30,636 nt of DNA, taken from Gallionellaceae bacterium UBA6222. GTDB lineage: Bacteria; Pseudomonadota; Gammaproteobacteria; Burkholderiales; Gallionellaceae. Below are positions 1 to 7,053 of the stretch, in pieces. Within the stretch, counting starts at the first letter, position 1, and each line of letters begins with the position of its first letter. The position numbers and the translations under genes are program-made. Location of the stretch: positions 947 through 31,582 of the forward strand of contig DISA01000047.1 of the NCBI GenBank assembly GCA_002421915.1, given 5' to 3'. The notes beneath the pieces were generated by a model. That model was not told the origin of the DNA, ran no database searches, and worked only from the letters and a program-made list of their open reading frames with translations.

Positions 1-957
1 GTGCGCGTGTTCATGCTGTCGCCGCACGGGTTGATGAGTCCCTTCCAGCGTGCGCAGATGTATTCGCTGCAAGACCCTAACATCCACAACATCGCGATCA
101 ACGGCATGTTCGACGATGCGCAGGATATGGTGAAGGATGTTTCCAACAACCACACGTTCAAGGCCGCACACAAGATCGGCACGGTCAACTCGATCAACTG
201 GGCACGTGTGTGCGCGCAGGTGGTGTATTACTTCAAAGGTTATTTCGCCGCGACGCAATCCAACGACGAGCAGGTCGCCTTCTCGGTGCCATCCGGGAAC
301 TTCGGCAATATCTGCGCCGGTCATATCGCGCGCATGATGGGATTGCCCATCGGGCAGTTGATCCTCGCCACCAATGAGAACGACGTGCTGGATGAATTTT
401 TCCGGACTGGTGTCTATTGTCCACGGGGTTCAGGAAATACCTACGAGACCAGCAGCCCTTCGATGGATATCTCCAAAGCGAGCAACTTCGAGCGCTTCGT
501 GTTCGATCTGGTCGGCCGCGATGCCGCCAAGGTGCGCGAATTTTGGAGCAGGGTTGACATACGCAGGGGATTGGCAAATGTTGCTGCATTTGAACTCAAA
601 GGCACAACATATTGGGACGAACTTCCCAAGTTTCATTTCGCTTCTGGCAAGAGCACACATCCGGATCGTTTGAAGACTATCCGTGAAATATGGGAAGAAT
701 ATGGTGTGATGATTGATCCACATACTGCTGACGGCCTCAAGGTCGGACTGGAGCAGCGCCGCCCCAGCCTGCCGCTGATCTGTCTGGAGACCGCTTTGCC
801 CGCCAAATTCGCCGAGACTATCCATGAAGCACTGGGGCGTGAACCCGAGCGTCCCGCATCCATGGTTGGTATCGAAGAATTGCCGCAACGCTATGTGGAG
901 ATGGAGGCGAATGTGGCGAAGCTGAAGGCTTACATTTCGGCCAACATACCGCAATAA
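1..957 (+). CDS. thrC: Threonine synthase, C-terminal part (5' end outside window)
   Basis: PLP enzyme that converts O-phosphohomoserine to threonine in the cytoplasm. The 318 visible residues contain the family block SVPSGNFGNICAGH (about residues 94-107), followed by the GLPIGQLILATNENDVLDEF stretch typical of the longer, yeast/proteobacterial type of ThrC. The family is usually about 470 residues, so roughly 150 N-terminal residues, including the PLP lysine region, lie upstream of the window. The GTG at position 1 is therefore an internal valine codon and not the start. The frame is open to a TAA at 955-957. The next gene starts 27 bp later on the same strand. Identity is near certain; the start cannot be given. 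Confidence 0.95.
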   Translation: MRVFMLSPHGLMSPFQRAQMYSLQDPNIHNIAINGMFDDAQDMVKDVSNNHTFKAAHKIGTVNSINWARVCAQVVYYFKGYFAATQSNDEQVAFSVPSGNFGNICAGHIARMMGLPIGQLILATNENDVLDEFFRTGVYCPRGSGNTYETSSPSMDISKASNFERFVFDLVGRDAAKVREFWSRVDIRRGLANVAAFELKGTTYWDELPKFHFASGKSTHPDRLKTIREIWEEYGVMIDPHTADGLKVGLEQRRPSLPLICLETALPAKFAETIHEALGREPERPASMVGIEELPQRYVEMEANVAKLKAYISANIPQ

Positions 958-984
958 GTAAAACCGTCACCCCGGCGGGGCGCC

Positions 985-1896
985 ATGAACAACCTTCTTC
1001 TGCTCGTTCTGTGTTTCATCGCCGGCATGCTGCTGCGCCGCTTCAAACGTATACCGGACAACGCGCCCGCAACGCTGAACAGTTTCATCATCCATGTTTC
1101 CCTGCCTGCACTAACGCTGCTCTACGTCCATGAACTTAAAATATCCGGTGACGTCGTGCTGATTGCAGCGATGGCATGGCTGGTATTTGGCCTGGCGGCG
1201 GGATTTTTCTGGCTGCTGGGACGCTGGCTGCAACTGTCGCGCGCCACCACCGGTGCGTTGATGCTGACTGGCGGGCTGGGCAACACCTCCTTCTTCGGTT
1301 TGCCGATGGTCGAGGCGTTCTACGGCAAGGAAGGTTTAACCACCGCTATCATCGCGGACCAGCTCGGATCGTTCCTGGCACTCTCTGTATTGGGTATCAC
1401 TGTCGCGGGAATCTATTCCTCCGGCAGGCCGACGGCAGTACAGATTTTCAAACGCATCGCATTTTTTCCACCGTTTATTTCGCTGGCCATTGCTTTGCTG
1501 CTGATCCCGCTTGAATACGCCGACTGGTTTTCCGGTTTACTGAAGCGTCTGGGCGACACGCTGGCGCCGCTGGCTTTGCTGTCGGTGGGGATGCAGTTGC
1601 GCCTGGGGCATATTGCCGAGCATCGGCGCAATCTGGCCCTGGGGTTGGGTTTCAAGCTGATTCTCGCTCCGCTGCTTGTCTGGTTGTTGTATGTGCAACT
1701 GCTCGGTGCGCAGGGATTGGCGATTCAGGTCACCTTGTTCGAGGCGGCGATGCCGCCGATGATCACTGCCGCCATCGTGGCGAGCGAACATGATCTGGAT
1801 CCGCCGCTGGCGAATCTGATGGTGGCGGTGGGGCTCCTGCTTTCCTTCTTCACCTTGAGTGCATGGTGGTACGTGTTTCAGGGCTTGTCGGGTTGA
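985..1896 (+). CDS. AEC-family (auxin efflux carrier-like) permease
   Basis: Inner-membrane transporter of 303 residues, almost wholly hydrophobic, with about ten predicted membrane segments in two halves. The first starts directly at the N-terminus (NNLLLLVLCFIAGMLLRRF). The family hallmarks are visible: P-x-x-L near LNSFIIHVSLPALTLLY (about residues 31-47), and the glycine/asparagine stretch TGGLGNTSFFGLPMVEAFYG (about residues 95-114). Bacterial members are annotated as malate or malonate permeases or as orphan carriers, and the substrate cannot be read here. It follows thrC by 27 bp and may be cotranscribed. The TGA stop lies inside an 18-bp palindromic repeat (1887-1904). No strong Shine-Dalgarno is visible before the ATG. 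Confidence 0.9.
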   Translation: MNNLLLLVLCFIAGMLLRRFKRIPDNAPATLNSFIIHVSLPALTLLYVHELKISGDVVLIAAMAWLVFGLAAGFFWLLGRWLQLSRATTGALMLTGGLGNTSFFGLPMVEAFYGKEGLTTAIIADQLGSFLALSVLGITVAGIYSSGRPTAVQIFKRIAFFPPFISLAIALLLIPLEYADWFSGLLKRLGDTLAPLALLSVGMQLRLGHIAEHRRNLALGLGFKLILAPLLVWLLYVQLLGAQGLAIQVTLFEAAMPPMITAAIVASEHDLDPPLANLMVAVGLLLSFFTLSAWWYVFQGLSG

Positions 1897-1904
1897 AACC
1901 CGAC
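1887..1904. repeat. 18-bp palindromic repeat, copy 1
   Basis: Perfect palindrome GTCGGGTT-GA-AACCCGAC. It spans the stop codon of the AEC permease gene and lies between it and the convergent ycgR-like gene. Bases 1887-1908 are the exact reverse complement of 3071-3092, so this is a dispersed repeat and not a chance hairpin. It could also act as a weak bidirectional terminator, but no T-run follows. Confidence 0.8.
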
Positions 1905-1923
1905 CCACAAAACCGATGCAAAC

Positions 1924-2694
1924 CTATTTGCCGAGGTTTTTCTGCGCCAGTTGTTGCAACTGCATCTGCGCCACATAGCGTTGCAGCTTCATCACGGTGT
2001 CGCCGTCCAGCTGGCGGAATTCACACCCGGCGCGGCGTTTGACCTCGCCGTCACGGTCGGTTACTTCGAACAGGCTTTTCACTTCGATCACCGGATGAAT
2101 AGTGCCGATGCCGGGCAGGTCGATCTCACAGTCCGTGTAGCGTTTGCCAACCTGCAGCCGGATATCGTCTTCCACGCAGACCAGCGCCAATCCGCCAATG
2201 CTCAAATCCATGATGGTCATTGCATGGCGGGTACGCGCGGGTTGCGGGTGAGCGTGGATATGGCACTTGAGCGCATCCGGTTCACTGCTGAGTAAACGGT
2301 AATAATTGCGCCGTTGCAGGCGCAGTAATTTGTGCGGCAAGGGCAGAAAAAAAGCAGGCATGTTTTGAAACAGGCCCTGTGTGACTTCGCTGGAAACCCA
2401 CTGCACTTTGGCCTGGTTGTGTGTGCTGACGAAGATGATGCGGCGGCTCTGCTCGATATGGCGGTTGTCGCGCGGACTGGCGGCGGCATCCACCCATACC
2501 CCGGTTTCATCCGCCGCCAGCAACAGGGTCAGCACCATGCTGTTGTCCTCGTTGTAATACAGCGCGACACGGCTTTGCCGCGCGACGATATCACGCAACA
2601 CAGCCAGGATTTCTTTCGGGTGGTGCAGGATGAAATCGTTTTCTTCATCACGGGTCACAACCTCGATTTTGAGCGGCACTTCTTTGTTGCGCAT
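1924..2694 (-). CDS. YcgR-like flagellar brake protein (YcgR + PilZ domains)
   Basis: Cytoplasmic c-di-GMP receptor, expected to bind the flagellar motor and slow it when c-di-GMP is high. The 256 residues hold an N-terminal YcgR domain (about 10-115) and a C-terminal PilZ domain (about 120-240). Both c-di-GMP motifs are present: RxxxR in RRNYYR and DxSxxG in DLSIGG. The frame is open further upstream, but that part would overlap the flhB-like gene and is low-complexity, so I chose the ATG at 2694 (MRNKEVPLKIEVV), which lies 25 bp after the neighbouring stop. It is the last gene of the flagellar block. A diguanylate cyclase is encoded about 6.4 kb upstream on the same strand. Function is inferred from domain architecture. 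Confidence 0.87.
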   Translation of the reverse strand: MRNKEVPLKIEVVTRDEENDFILHHPKEILAVLRDIVARQSRVALYYNEDNSMVLTLLLAADETGVWVDAAASPRDNRHIEQSRRIIFVSTHNQAKVQWVSSEVTQGLFQNMPAFFLPLPHKLLRLQRRNYYRLLSSEPDALKCHIHAHPQPARTRHAMTIMDLSIGGLALVCVEDDIRLQVGKRYTDCEIDLPGIGTIHPVIEVKSLFEVTDRDGEVKRRAGCEFRQLDGDTVMKLQRYVAQMQLQQLAQKNLGK

Positions 2695-2719
2695 GGCGGA
2701 AACCGAATTGGGGCGAGTA

Positions 2720-3034
2720 TCAGGATGATAAAGGCCGGTGTGGCGGGGCAGAGCGCAGAATAACGGGGATTTCCCCCCGTTCCAATCGGTATAGCCAGGC
2801 CAGCAGTTCAGCCACGGCCAGATACAACGCGGGCGGGATGTGCTGGTCCAGCTCAACCTGCATCAGCAGAGCGACCAGCTCCTCCGACTCGTGCACATAG
2901 ACCCCGTGCTGGTGGGCGCGCTCAATGATCGCCTGCGCGATCAGGCCGCGTCCGCTGGCAACCACGCGCGGTGCACTTTCGCCGTTGCGATAGGCGAGGG
3001 CGACAGCTTGCTGGCGCTTGGTGGGATCATTCAT
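2720..3034 (-). CDS. FlhB C-terminal-domain-like protein (EscU/YscU/HrcU family)
   Basis: A 104-residue soluble protein matching only the cytoplasmic C-terminal domain of the export-gate protein FlhB. Visible family features are AVALAYRNGESAPRVVASG, LIAQAIIERAHQHGVYVHES, and the closing IPPALYLAVAELLAWLYRLE. It has no membrane segments. The position of the FlhB autocleavage motif NPTH is DPTK here, right at the N-terminus, so the protein resembles the cleaved C-terminal fragment and cannot self-cleave. The ATG at 3034 (MNDPTKRQQ) is preferred over one 33 bp upstream because the homology begins there. It lies between fliK-like and ycgR-like genes. Such free-standing proteins are common near fliK. 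A role in substrate switching of the export apparatus is inferred. Confidence 0.85.
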   Translation of the reverse strand: MNDPTKRQQAVALAYRNGESAPRVVASGRGLIAQAIIERAHQHGVYVHESEELVALLMQVELDQHIPPALYLAVAELLAWLYRLERGEIPVILRSAPPHRPLSS

Positions 3035-3074
3035 CTTGAAAATTCCGGGCGAGCCATCGCGCCGCATCCTGTGG

Positions 3075-3092
3075 GTCGGGTTTCAACCCGAC
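3075..3092. repeat. 18-bp palindromic repeat, copy 2
   Basis: Perfect palindrome GTCGGGTT-TC-AACCCGAC in the 73-bp spacer between the fliK-like stop and the flhB-like start. Its flanking GTGG makes 3071-3092 an exact inverted copy of 1887-1908. Confidence 0.8.
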
Positions 3093-3107
3093 GGGGTTGG
3101 TTCGGAT

Positions 3108-4094
3108 TCATGCTGCCGTCTCCGGTGCGCGCCGAATCAGGGTTTGCAGGACTGGTATGCCATGCGCATTCATCGCTTCCGCCAGTTGTGCACTGGCTGT
3201 CGTCAGCTTTTGTGTTGACGCCGCGCTGTTGGCTTCGATCTCGAAGGCCACCGCTTCGCCGTTGAAACGCAGGTGTGCACTGATACCGCCCAAAGTGGGC
3301 AGGTCCAGCTGCAATTCGGTGAACCAGTTTTTGTCGGCCCGTTCACCCGGTTGCCGGCTGGATTCCTCGCCTACTGTCCAGTGCATCTCCTGTCCCGGCC
3401 ACGCCAGCCCTTGCCATACCACCTGCTTGTTTTCCAGCGTGTTCAGCTGCTGCTGCACAATGGCTTGCAACTGTTCGGGGATGGTGCTCGTGCGGGATGC
3501 GCCAGGCTCGGCTGGTGCAGTCGAACCGGGCAACCGATTGTGCGGCTCCTGCATCAATTGCGGTGTCGAGCGCTGGCCGGCGATCCATTGTGCCTGGTGC
3601 GCTTCGTAGAAAAGGCCGCTATGGCTCAATGCGAGGTGCAATTTTTCCGCCAGTTGTGCGGTGTTCGGGCTTTCATGGGGGCTGATCCACAAGGGTGAGC
3701 GCTGTGTCACCGGCACATAATCGCGGCGCAGCGGCTGTTGCGCCAGCGATGACAGCAGGCGCGCAATTGAACCGAGTTGTTCCGAGGTGGAGAGCGGGTT
3801 GCTGGAAGCGGCGAGGGAAAATGTCAGGCGCGGTTGCAACGCAACGACGCGCAGTGCAATCAAATCGCCGCTGCGGACTGAGGCGGGCAACTGCATTTGT
3901 ATCGTATGGTCAGCGACACGTACCTGGAATACGTCGGGTGCCACTTTTGCCTGCACCGTGCCCTGCACTTGCTGGCCGATTTCCAGCTTGAGGGCGGCAG
4001 AATTTTTCTGGTCGGGAGTGCCCGCGATCAGCGGTTTATTGTCGGTGAGCGCGATCCGGTTGAGCGTGGCGGTGAGCAGGTCGGCCGGCGGCAT
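3108..4094 (-). CDS. fliK: FliK-like flagellar hook-length control protein
   Basis: A 328-residue protein with the two-part layout of FliK. The N-terminal half (about 1-210) is poorly conserved, with Gln/Ala/Ser-rich stretches. The C-terminal Flg_hook domain (about 225-310) is recognisable from HWTVGEESS, WFTELQLDLPTLGGISAHLR and AVAFEIEANSAAST. FliK measures hook length and makes the FlhB export gate switch to filament substrates. The following gene encodes an FlhB-C-like protein, which fits that partnership. The segment from about residue 38 (IGQQVQGTVQAKVAPDVFQV) looks like the beta-rich segment of short FliK-like proteins. The genome may also hold a main fliK in its fliE-to-fliR cluster, so this could be a paralogue. 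ATG at 4094, 17 bp after fliT. Confidence 0.8.
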   Translation of the reverse strand: MPPADLLTATLNRIALTDNKPLIAGTPDQKNSAALKLEIGQQVQGTVQAKVAPDVFQVRVADHTIQMQLPASVRSGDLIALRVVALQPRLTFSLAASSNPLSTSEQLGSIARLLSSLAQQPLRRDYVPVTQRSPLWISPHESPNTAQLAEKLHLALSHSGLFYEAHQAQWIAGQRSTPQLMQEPHNRLPGSTAPAEPGASRTSTIPEQLQAIVQQQLNTLENKQVVWQGLAWPGQEMHWTVGEESSRQPGERADKNWFTELQLDLPTLGGISAHLRFNGEAVAFEIEANSAASTQKLTTASAQLAEAMNAHGIPVLQTLIRRAPETAA

Positions 4095-4111
4095 GGCTCA
4101 TCGCACAGGTG

Positions 4112-4432
4112 TTAACCCTGCGCCAGATAGGCGTTTTGCAGGCGCTGCTCGCTGCGTGCACTTTGCATGATCTGTTGCAGCTGGCGCATCCAGGGTTCGG
4201 TTTGTTCGCGAATCGCCTTGTCGTCGGCGAGCATCTTGTGAATGAGTGCCGCTTTTTGCCGGCGTGCCGACTCGTCGGCAGGAACGTCATCGCGCGGTTT
4301 GAACCGGGCGACTTGCTGCGAACACATTTTCTCCAGCGCGATCAGACCGTCCCAATCGCCGGCGACGGCGGCTTCGCGCATTTTGCCGGTGAGGTCGGAC
4401 AGGTGCTGATAGTCGGTGATAATCAGATTCAT
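4112..4432 (-). CDS. fliT: FliT-like flagellar export chaperone
   Basis: A small 106-residue, mainly helical and charged protein directly after fliS, the usual place of fliT. FliT binds the cap protein FliD before export and in enterics also restrains FlhDC. The sequence is weakly conserved, so position, size and helical pattern (YQHLSDLTGKMREAAVAGDW, then ALEKMCSQQVARF) carry the call. Two in-frame ATGs are possible. The one at 4432 has GGAAG eight bases upstream, while the one at 4447 has no ribosome site and would overlap fliS by 14 bp, so 4432 is chosen. The start then lies one base past the fliS stop (4434-4436), suggesting translational coupling. Confidence 0.82.
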   Translation of the reverse strand: MNLIITDYQHLSDLTGKMREAAVAGDWDGLIALEKMCSQQVARFKPRDDVPADESARRQKAALIHKMLADDKAIREQTEPWMRQLQQIMQSARSEQRLQNAYLAQG

Positions 4433-4433
4433 T

Positions 4434-4907
4434 TCACATTCTTCCATAGACCAGCGCGGCTGGCCGGTTGATGACGGGCATCACCGGGGCGGCGGCTGCA
4501 GCCGATGCGGCGGGTGCTCCCGTCTGTTGTTTAATGCCATCCCAGGCGCCCTTCAAATCATTCAGCAGGCCCGCCACTTCATCCAGCGCGGCCATGTCGT
4601 CATTCACATTGGCAAGCAGCAGACGTCTGCCAATGTATTCGTACAAGGACGAAAGATTCTGCGCCAGCTCACCGCCCACTTTCTTGTCCAGGCTGGCATT
4701 CAGCCCGTCTTCAATAATGGAAATCGCCTTGGAGATCGACGCCCCTTTCACCGCAATATCCTTGCGCATCATGCCGTTCCTGGCATTGGCGATGGCCAGC
4801 AACGCGCCCTGGTACAGCATGGCGATCAGCTTGTGCGGATCGGCTGCAACCACACCGGATTCAACCCCGACTTTGGCATAAGCGTTAACGGCAGTCCTCG
4901 CGTTCAT
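4434..4907 (-). CDS. fliS: Flagellin export chaperone FliS
   Basis: Cytoplasmic chaperone that holds flagellin unfolded before export. The 157 residues show the family pattern: an N-terminal AVNAYAKVGVESGVVAADPHKLIAMLYQGAL-like helix (about 6-36), AVKGASISKAISIIEDGLNA (about 52-71), and GELAQNLSSLYEYIGRRLLLAN (about 78-99). The usual length is about 130-140 residues; the extra C-terminal tail is Ala/Pro-rich (residues 128-157) and probably disordered. TAGGAG just upstream of the ATG is a good ribosome site. It follows fliD by 10 bp and precedes fliT by one base, so the three are almost certainly cotranscribed. Confidence 0.95.
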   Translation of the reverse strand: MNARTAVNAYAKVGVESGVVAADPHKLIAMLYQGALLAIANARNGMMRKDIAVKGASISKAISIIEDGLNASLDKKVGGELAQNLSSLYEYIGRRLLLANVNDDMAALDEVAGLLNDLKGAWDGIKQQTGAPAASAAAAAPVMPVINRPAALVYGRM

Positions 4908-4917
4908 GATCGTTCTC

Positions 4918-6393
4918 CTAATTTAAATTGCTGATGTTTGCCAGTTGCTGTGTCAGATACTGGCTGGTCTGGTTCATGTTGCTCAACATGACATCCAGCG
5001 CGGTGAATTGGGCGCGGTAGCGTTTCTCGACGGTTACCATGCGTGCTTCAAATGCATCGCGGCGGCGGCCGATATCCGTGATGGTTCTGCCGATACCCTC
5101 GGTACGGCCGGCCAGCACGCCGTTGTCCGAAAGTACAGATTTTGTCCATGCGTTCATCGAAGTCACATAACCTTTGTCACCGGTAAATAGCGCGGCTATT
5201 TCATTGAAGTTGCTCGACATCGCGCTATCAAGTTTCGCCTGATCCACCTTCAGTGTGCCATCCAGTTGAATGCCCACCCCGATATCGGAAAGTGTGCGCA
5301 GGGTGCTGGAAGAATCGCCCGCCACCGTATTCAGCATGTTGCGCAACTGGGTCTGCAACGTGCGCACTGTGCTGTCGCCCTGCAGGACTGCGCCTATTTT
5401 TTTTACCGGATCGTAGGCGGACAGGTTTTTTAATACACCCGACAATTCGTTGTAGGCTTTGACAAAACCGGCGATCGAACTGTTGAGTGTGGTCGTGTCG
5501 CGTGCCACCGTCAGTTTGGCGGGCTTGCCCGCTTCAGTTTCCTTGAGCAGATTAAGCGTCACCCCCTGGATCACATCGGAAACGGAATTGCTGGCCTTGC
5601 TTACCGCCACACCATTCACCTTGAGATTGGCGTTGCTGGCCGAAACGGTTTCGGCCAGCTTCTGGGTGCCGGCGGGGTCATAGGCCAGTAAATTGCCGAT
5701 GTCCGCATCGCCGCTCACCGATATCTTCATGCTATTCGTCACGCCCAGGCTGTCGGAAGATAGTGCCAGACGATAAGGCGTATCGCTGCCATCGTTGACG
5801 ATGGTTGCGGTGACCCCCATCTTGGCAGCGTTGATCGCGTCGCGGATACCCTGCAGGGAATTATTGCTGCTGTCGATGGTAATACTCTTGGCTGTGCCGC
5901 CATTGCTGGTGAAAGTGGCGCCGCTGTACGCGCCGCCCGTGCCGGCAGCGGCATCATAAGGTGTGAATGACCCAGATTCACCCAGGCTGATGCTGCCCAG
6001 ATCAAAATTGATTGTGGTCGTGGTTCCCGCACCGATGGCTTCGCTGCTGCTGGCACGCCCGGCGGCAATCAGCTTCTGCGACTGCGCCAGACTGGTGACT
6101 TCCAGAGAATAAGTGCCCGCCACCGCGATGCTGGTGGCTGAAGCGGAAAAAATGGTGGTATCGGAAGGAGTGGCTTTCAGCGCCTGAAACTTGGAGACAC
6201 TGTTTAGCCCCTGCAGGGCTGTCTGAAAACCGGACATTGCACCCTTGATGCTGCCATAGGCGGAAAGCTGTGCCTGATAACCCGCTTCCTTGGCATCCAG
6301 ATTGGTCGCCGGACGACGTTCGACCGCCATCAACTGCGTCACGATGCTGTTCACATCGAGATTGGTCGTTGAGGTCGTCGCCGAAGTTGCCAT
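4918..6393 (-). CDS. fliD: Flagellar filament cap protein FliD
   Basis: Exported hook-associated protein 2. It caps the growing filament and helps flagellin fold at the tip. The 491 residues have the FliD N-terminal domain (VNSIVTQLMAVERRPATNLDAKEAGYQ, about 15-41), a variable Ser/Thr/Gly-rich middle, and the FliD C-terminal domain, which ends with a coiled coil (RRDAFEARMVTVEKRYRAQFTALD and MLSNMNQTSQYLTQQLANI). The N-terminal Thr/Ser tail MATSATTSTTNLD is usual for these proteins. AGGA lies seven bases before the ATG. The 214 bp upstream holds a cluster of palindromic repeats and no clear promoter, so expression may come from the fliC promoter by readthrough or from an unrecognised promoter in that spacer. 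Confidence 0.96.
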   Translation of the reverse strand: MATSATTSTTNLDVNSIVTQLMAVERRPATNLDAKEAGYQAQLSAYGSIKGAMSGFQTALQGLNSVSKFQALKATPSDTTIFSASATSIAVAGTYSLEVTSLAQSQKLIAAGRASSSEAIGAGTTTTINFDLGSISLGESGSFTPYDAAAGTGGAYSGATFTSNGGTAKSITIDSSNNSLQGIRDAINAAKMGVTATIVNDGSDTPYRLALSSDSLGVTNSMKISVSGDADIGNLLAYDPAGTQKLAETVSASNANLKVNGVAVSKASNSVSDVIQGVTLNLLKETEAGKPAKLTVARDTTTLNSSIAGFVKAYNELSGVLKNLSAYDPVKKIGAVLQGDSTVRTLQTQLRNMLNTVAGDSSSTLRTLSDIGVGIQLDGTLKVDQAKLDSAMSSNFNEIAALFTGDKGYVTSMNAWTKSVLSDNGVLAGRTEGIGRTITDIGRRRDAFEARMVTVEKRYRAQFTALDVMLSNMNQTSQYLTQQLANISNLN

Positions 6394-6440
6394 GATTTTT
6401 CCTGGAGCCTTTCTTGTGGTTTGCTGCCCGAATGCAGGTT

Positions 6441-6556
6441 GGGTTTTAACCCGGCATGTTGGGCCAAAGCCCGATCTGCAACATCAACGAAACCCTGTCG
6501 GGTTAAACCCCGGCCTATGAAAAGTACACTCCCCATAGGTCGGGATTCATCCCGAC
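6441..6556. repeat. Cluster of four palindromic repeat units between flaG and fliD
   Basis: Four units related to the GTCGGGTT-N2-AACCCGAC family lie in one spacer: GGGTTTTAACCC (6441-6452), TTGGGC-CAAA-GCCCGA (6459-6474, imperfect), GTCGGGTT-AAACCCCGGC (6497-6514, imperfect), and a perfect GTCGGGAT-TC-ATCCCGAC (6539-6556). CCTATG (6514-6519) and CATAGG (6534-6539) between the last two units are also inverted, so the two could fold into a larger cruciform. Apart from these units and the flaG terminator, the 214-bp spacer shows nothing recognisable. Confidence 0.75.
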
Positions 6557-6588
6557 GTTCCAACTATACAACTCACTGCAACCGTCAA

Positions 6589-6608
6589 ATCCCCGATTAG
6601 CCGGGGAT
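6589..6608 (-). terminator. Possible terminator after flaG
   Basis: On the minus strand ATCCCCG-GCTAAT-CGGGGAT forms a perfect 7-bp stem that overlaps the last base of the flaG stop codon. It is followed by TTTGACGG. The T-run is short, so termination may be partial. Confidence 0.5.
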
Positions 6609-6988
6609 CACGCCTCTTGTTTCAACAACAAACCCTGCTGCACCTGGTCTATCGCACGTGAAATCGACAACATTTCCTCGGTCGGATACTGGCGGATCAC
6701 ATCGCCGGTCTCCGCATCCGTCAACTTGAACACCTGTTTATTCGTGCTTTCGTCGATACTGAATTCCAGATTCTTGTTGGATTGTTTCAGTGCCTGGTTG
6801 ATATTTTCCACCGCGCTTTTGATCTGCTCGGCAGAAGCCTGCTGTTCGGCAGCCGGTTTGCCGGCGGCCTTCAGTGAATCGGGCGATAGGGCGGGCTGAG
6901 TAGCGACAGCGACACTGGGCGCGCCATCGCTGGTGAGCCTGGCAGGCGGTGCAGCCTGGGTCGTGTTACCAATATTCTGGATGAGCAT
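6608..6988 (-). CDS. flaG: FlaG family protein
   Basis: A 126-residue small protein of the FlaG family, linked to filament length control in other bacteria. The N-terminal half (about 1-65) is low-complexity, rich in Ala, Pro, Gln and Ser. The conserved C-terminal part shows AVENINQALKQSNKNLEFSIDESTNKQVFKLTDAETGDVIRQYPTEE as its core pattern (quoted here as separate motifs: NINQAL, LEFSID, VFKLTD, VIRQYP), followed by a helix with AIDQVQQGLL. AAGGAGAGG precedes the ATG at good spacing. It lies 65 bp after fliC with a hairpin between them, so it is probably expressed by readthrough at a lower level than flagellin. Confidence 0.92.
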   Translation of the reverse strand: MLIQNIGNTTQAAPPARLTSDGAPSVAVATQPALSPDSLKAAGKPAAEQQASAEQIKSAVENINQALKQSNKNLEFSIDESTNKQVFKLTDAETGDVIRQYPTEEMLSISRAIDQVQQGLLLKQEA

Positions 6989-7011
6989 TTTGCCTCTCCT
7001 TTATCTCAAAA

Positions 7012-7034
7012 TCCCGACCGGTTTCCCGGCCGGG
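7012..7034 (-). terminator. fliC terminator or attenuator
   Basis: On the minus strand CCCGGCCGG-GAAA-CCGGTCGGG folds into a nine-pair stem (one G-U) with a GAAA tetraloop, 19 bases after the flagellin stop codon. It is followed by ATTTTG. The T-run is short, so it probably lets some transcription through to flaG while stabilising the fliC 3' end. Confidence 0.65.
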
Positions 7035-7053
7035 GTTATTTCGCCTTGCCCGC

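Noticed and set aside
964..981. CCCC-GGC-GGGG hairpin with a GTCAC flank between thrC and the AEC permease
   Set aside because: It faintly resembles the 17415-17445 repeat in reverse, but it is too short and GC-rich to tell from chance.
6563..6588. TTGACG and TATAGT as a fliD promoter
   Set aside because: The hexamers are only 14 bases apart, too close for a sigma-70 promoter; no sigma-28 or sigma-54 pattern was found in the spacer either.
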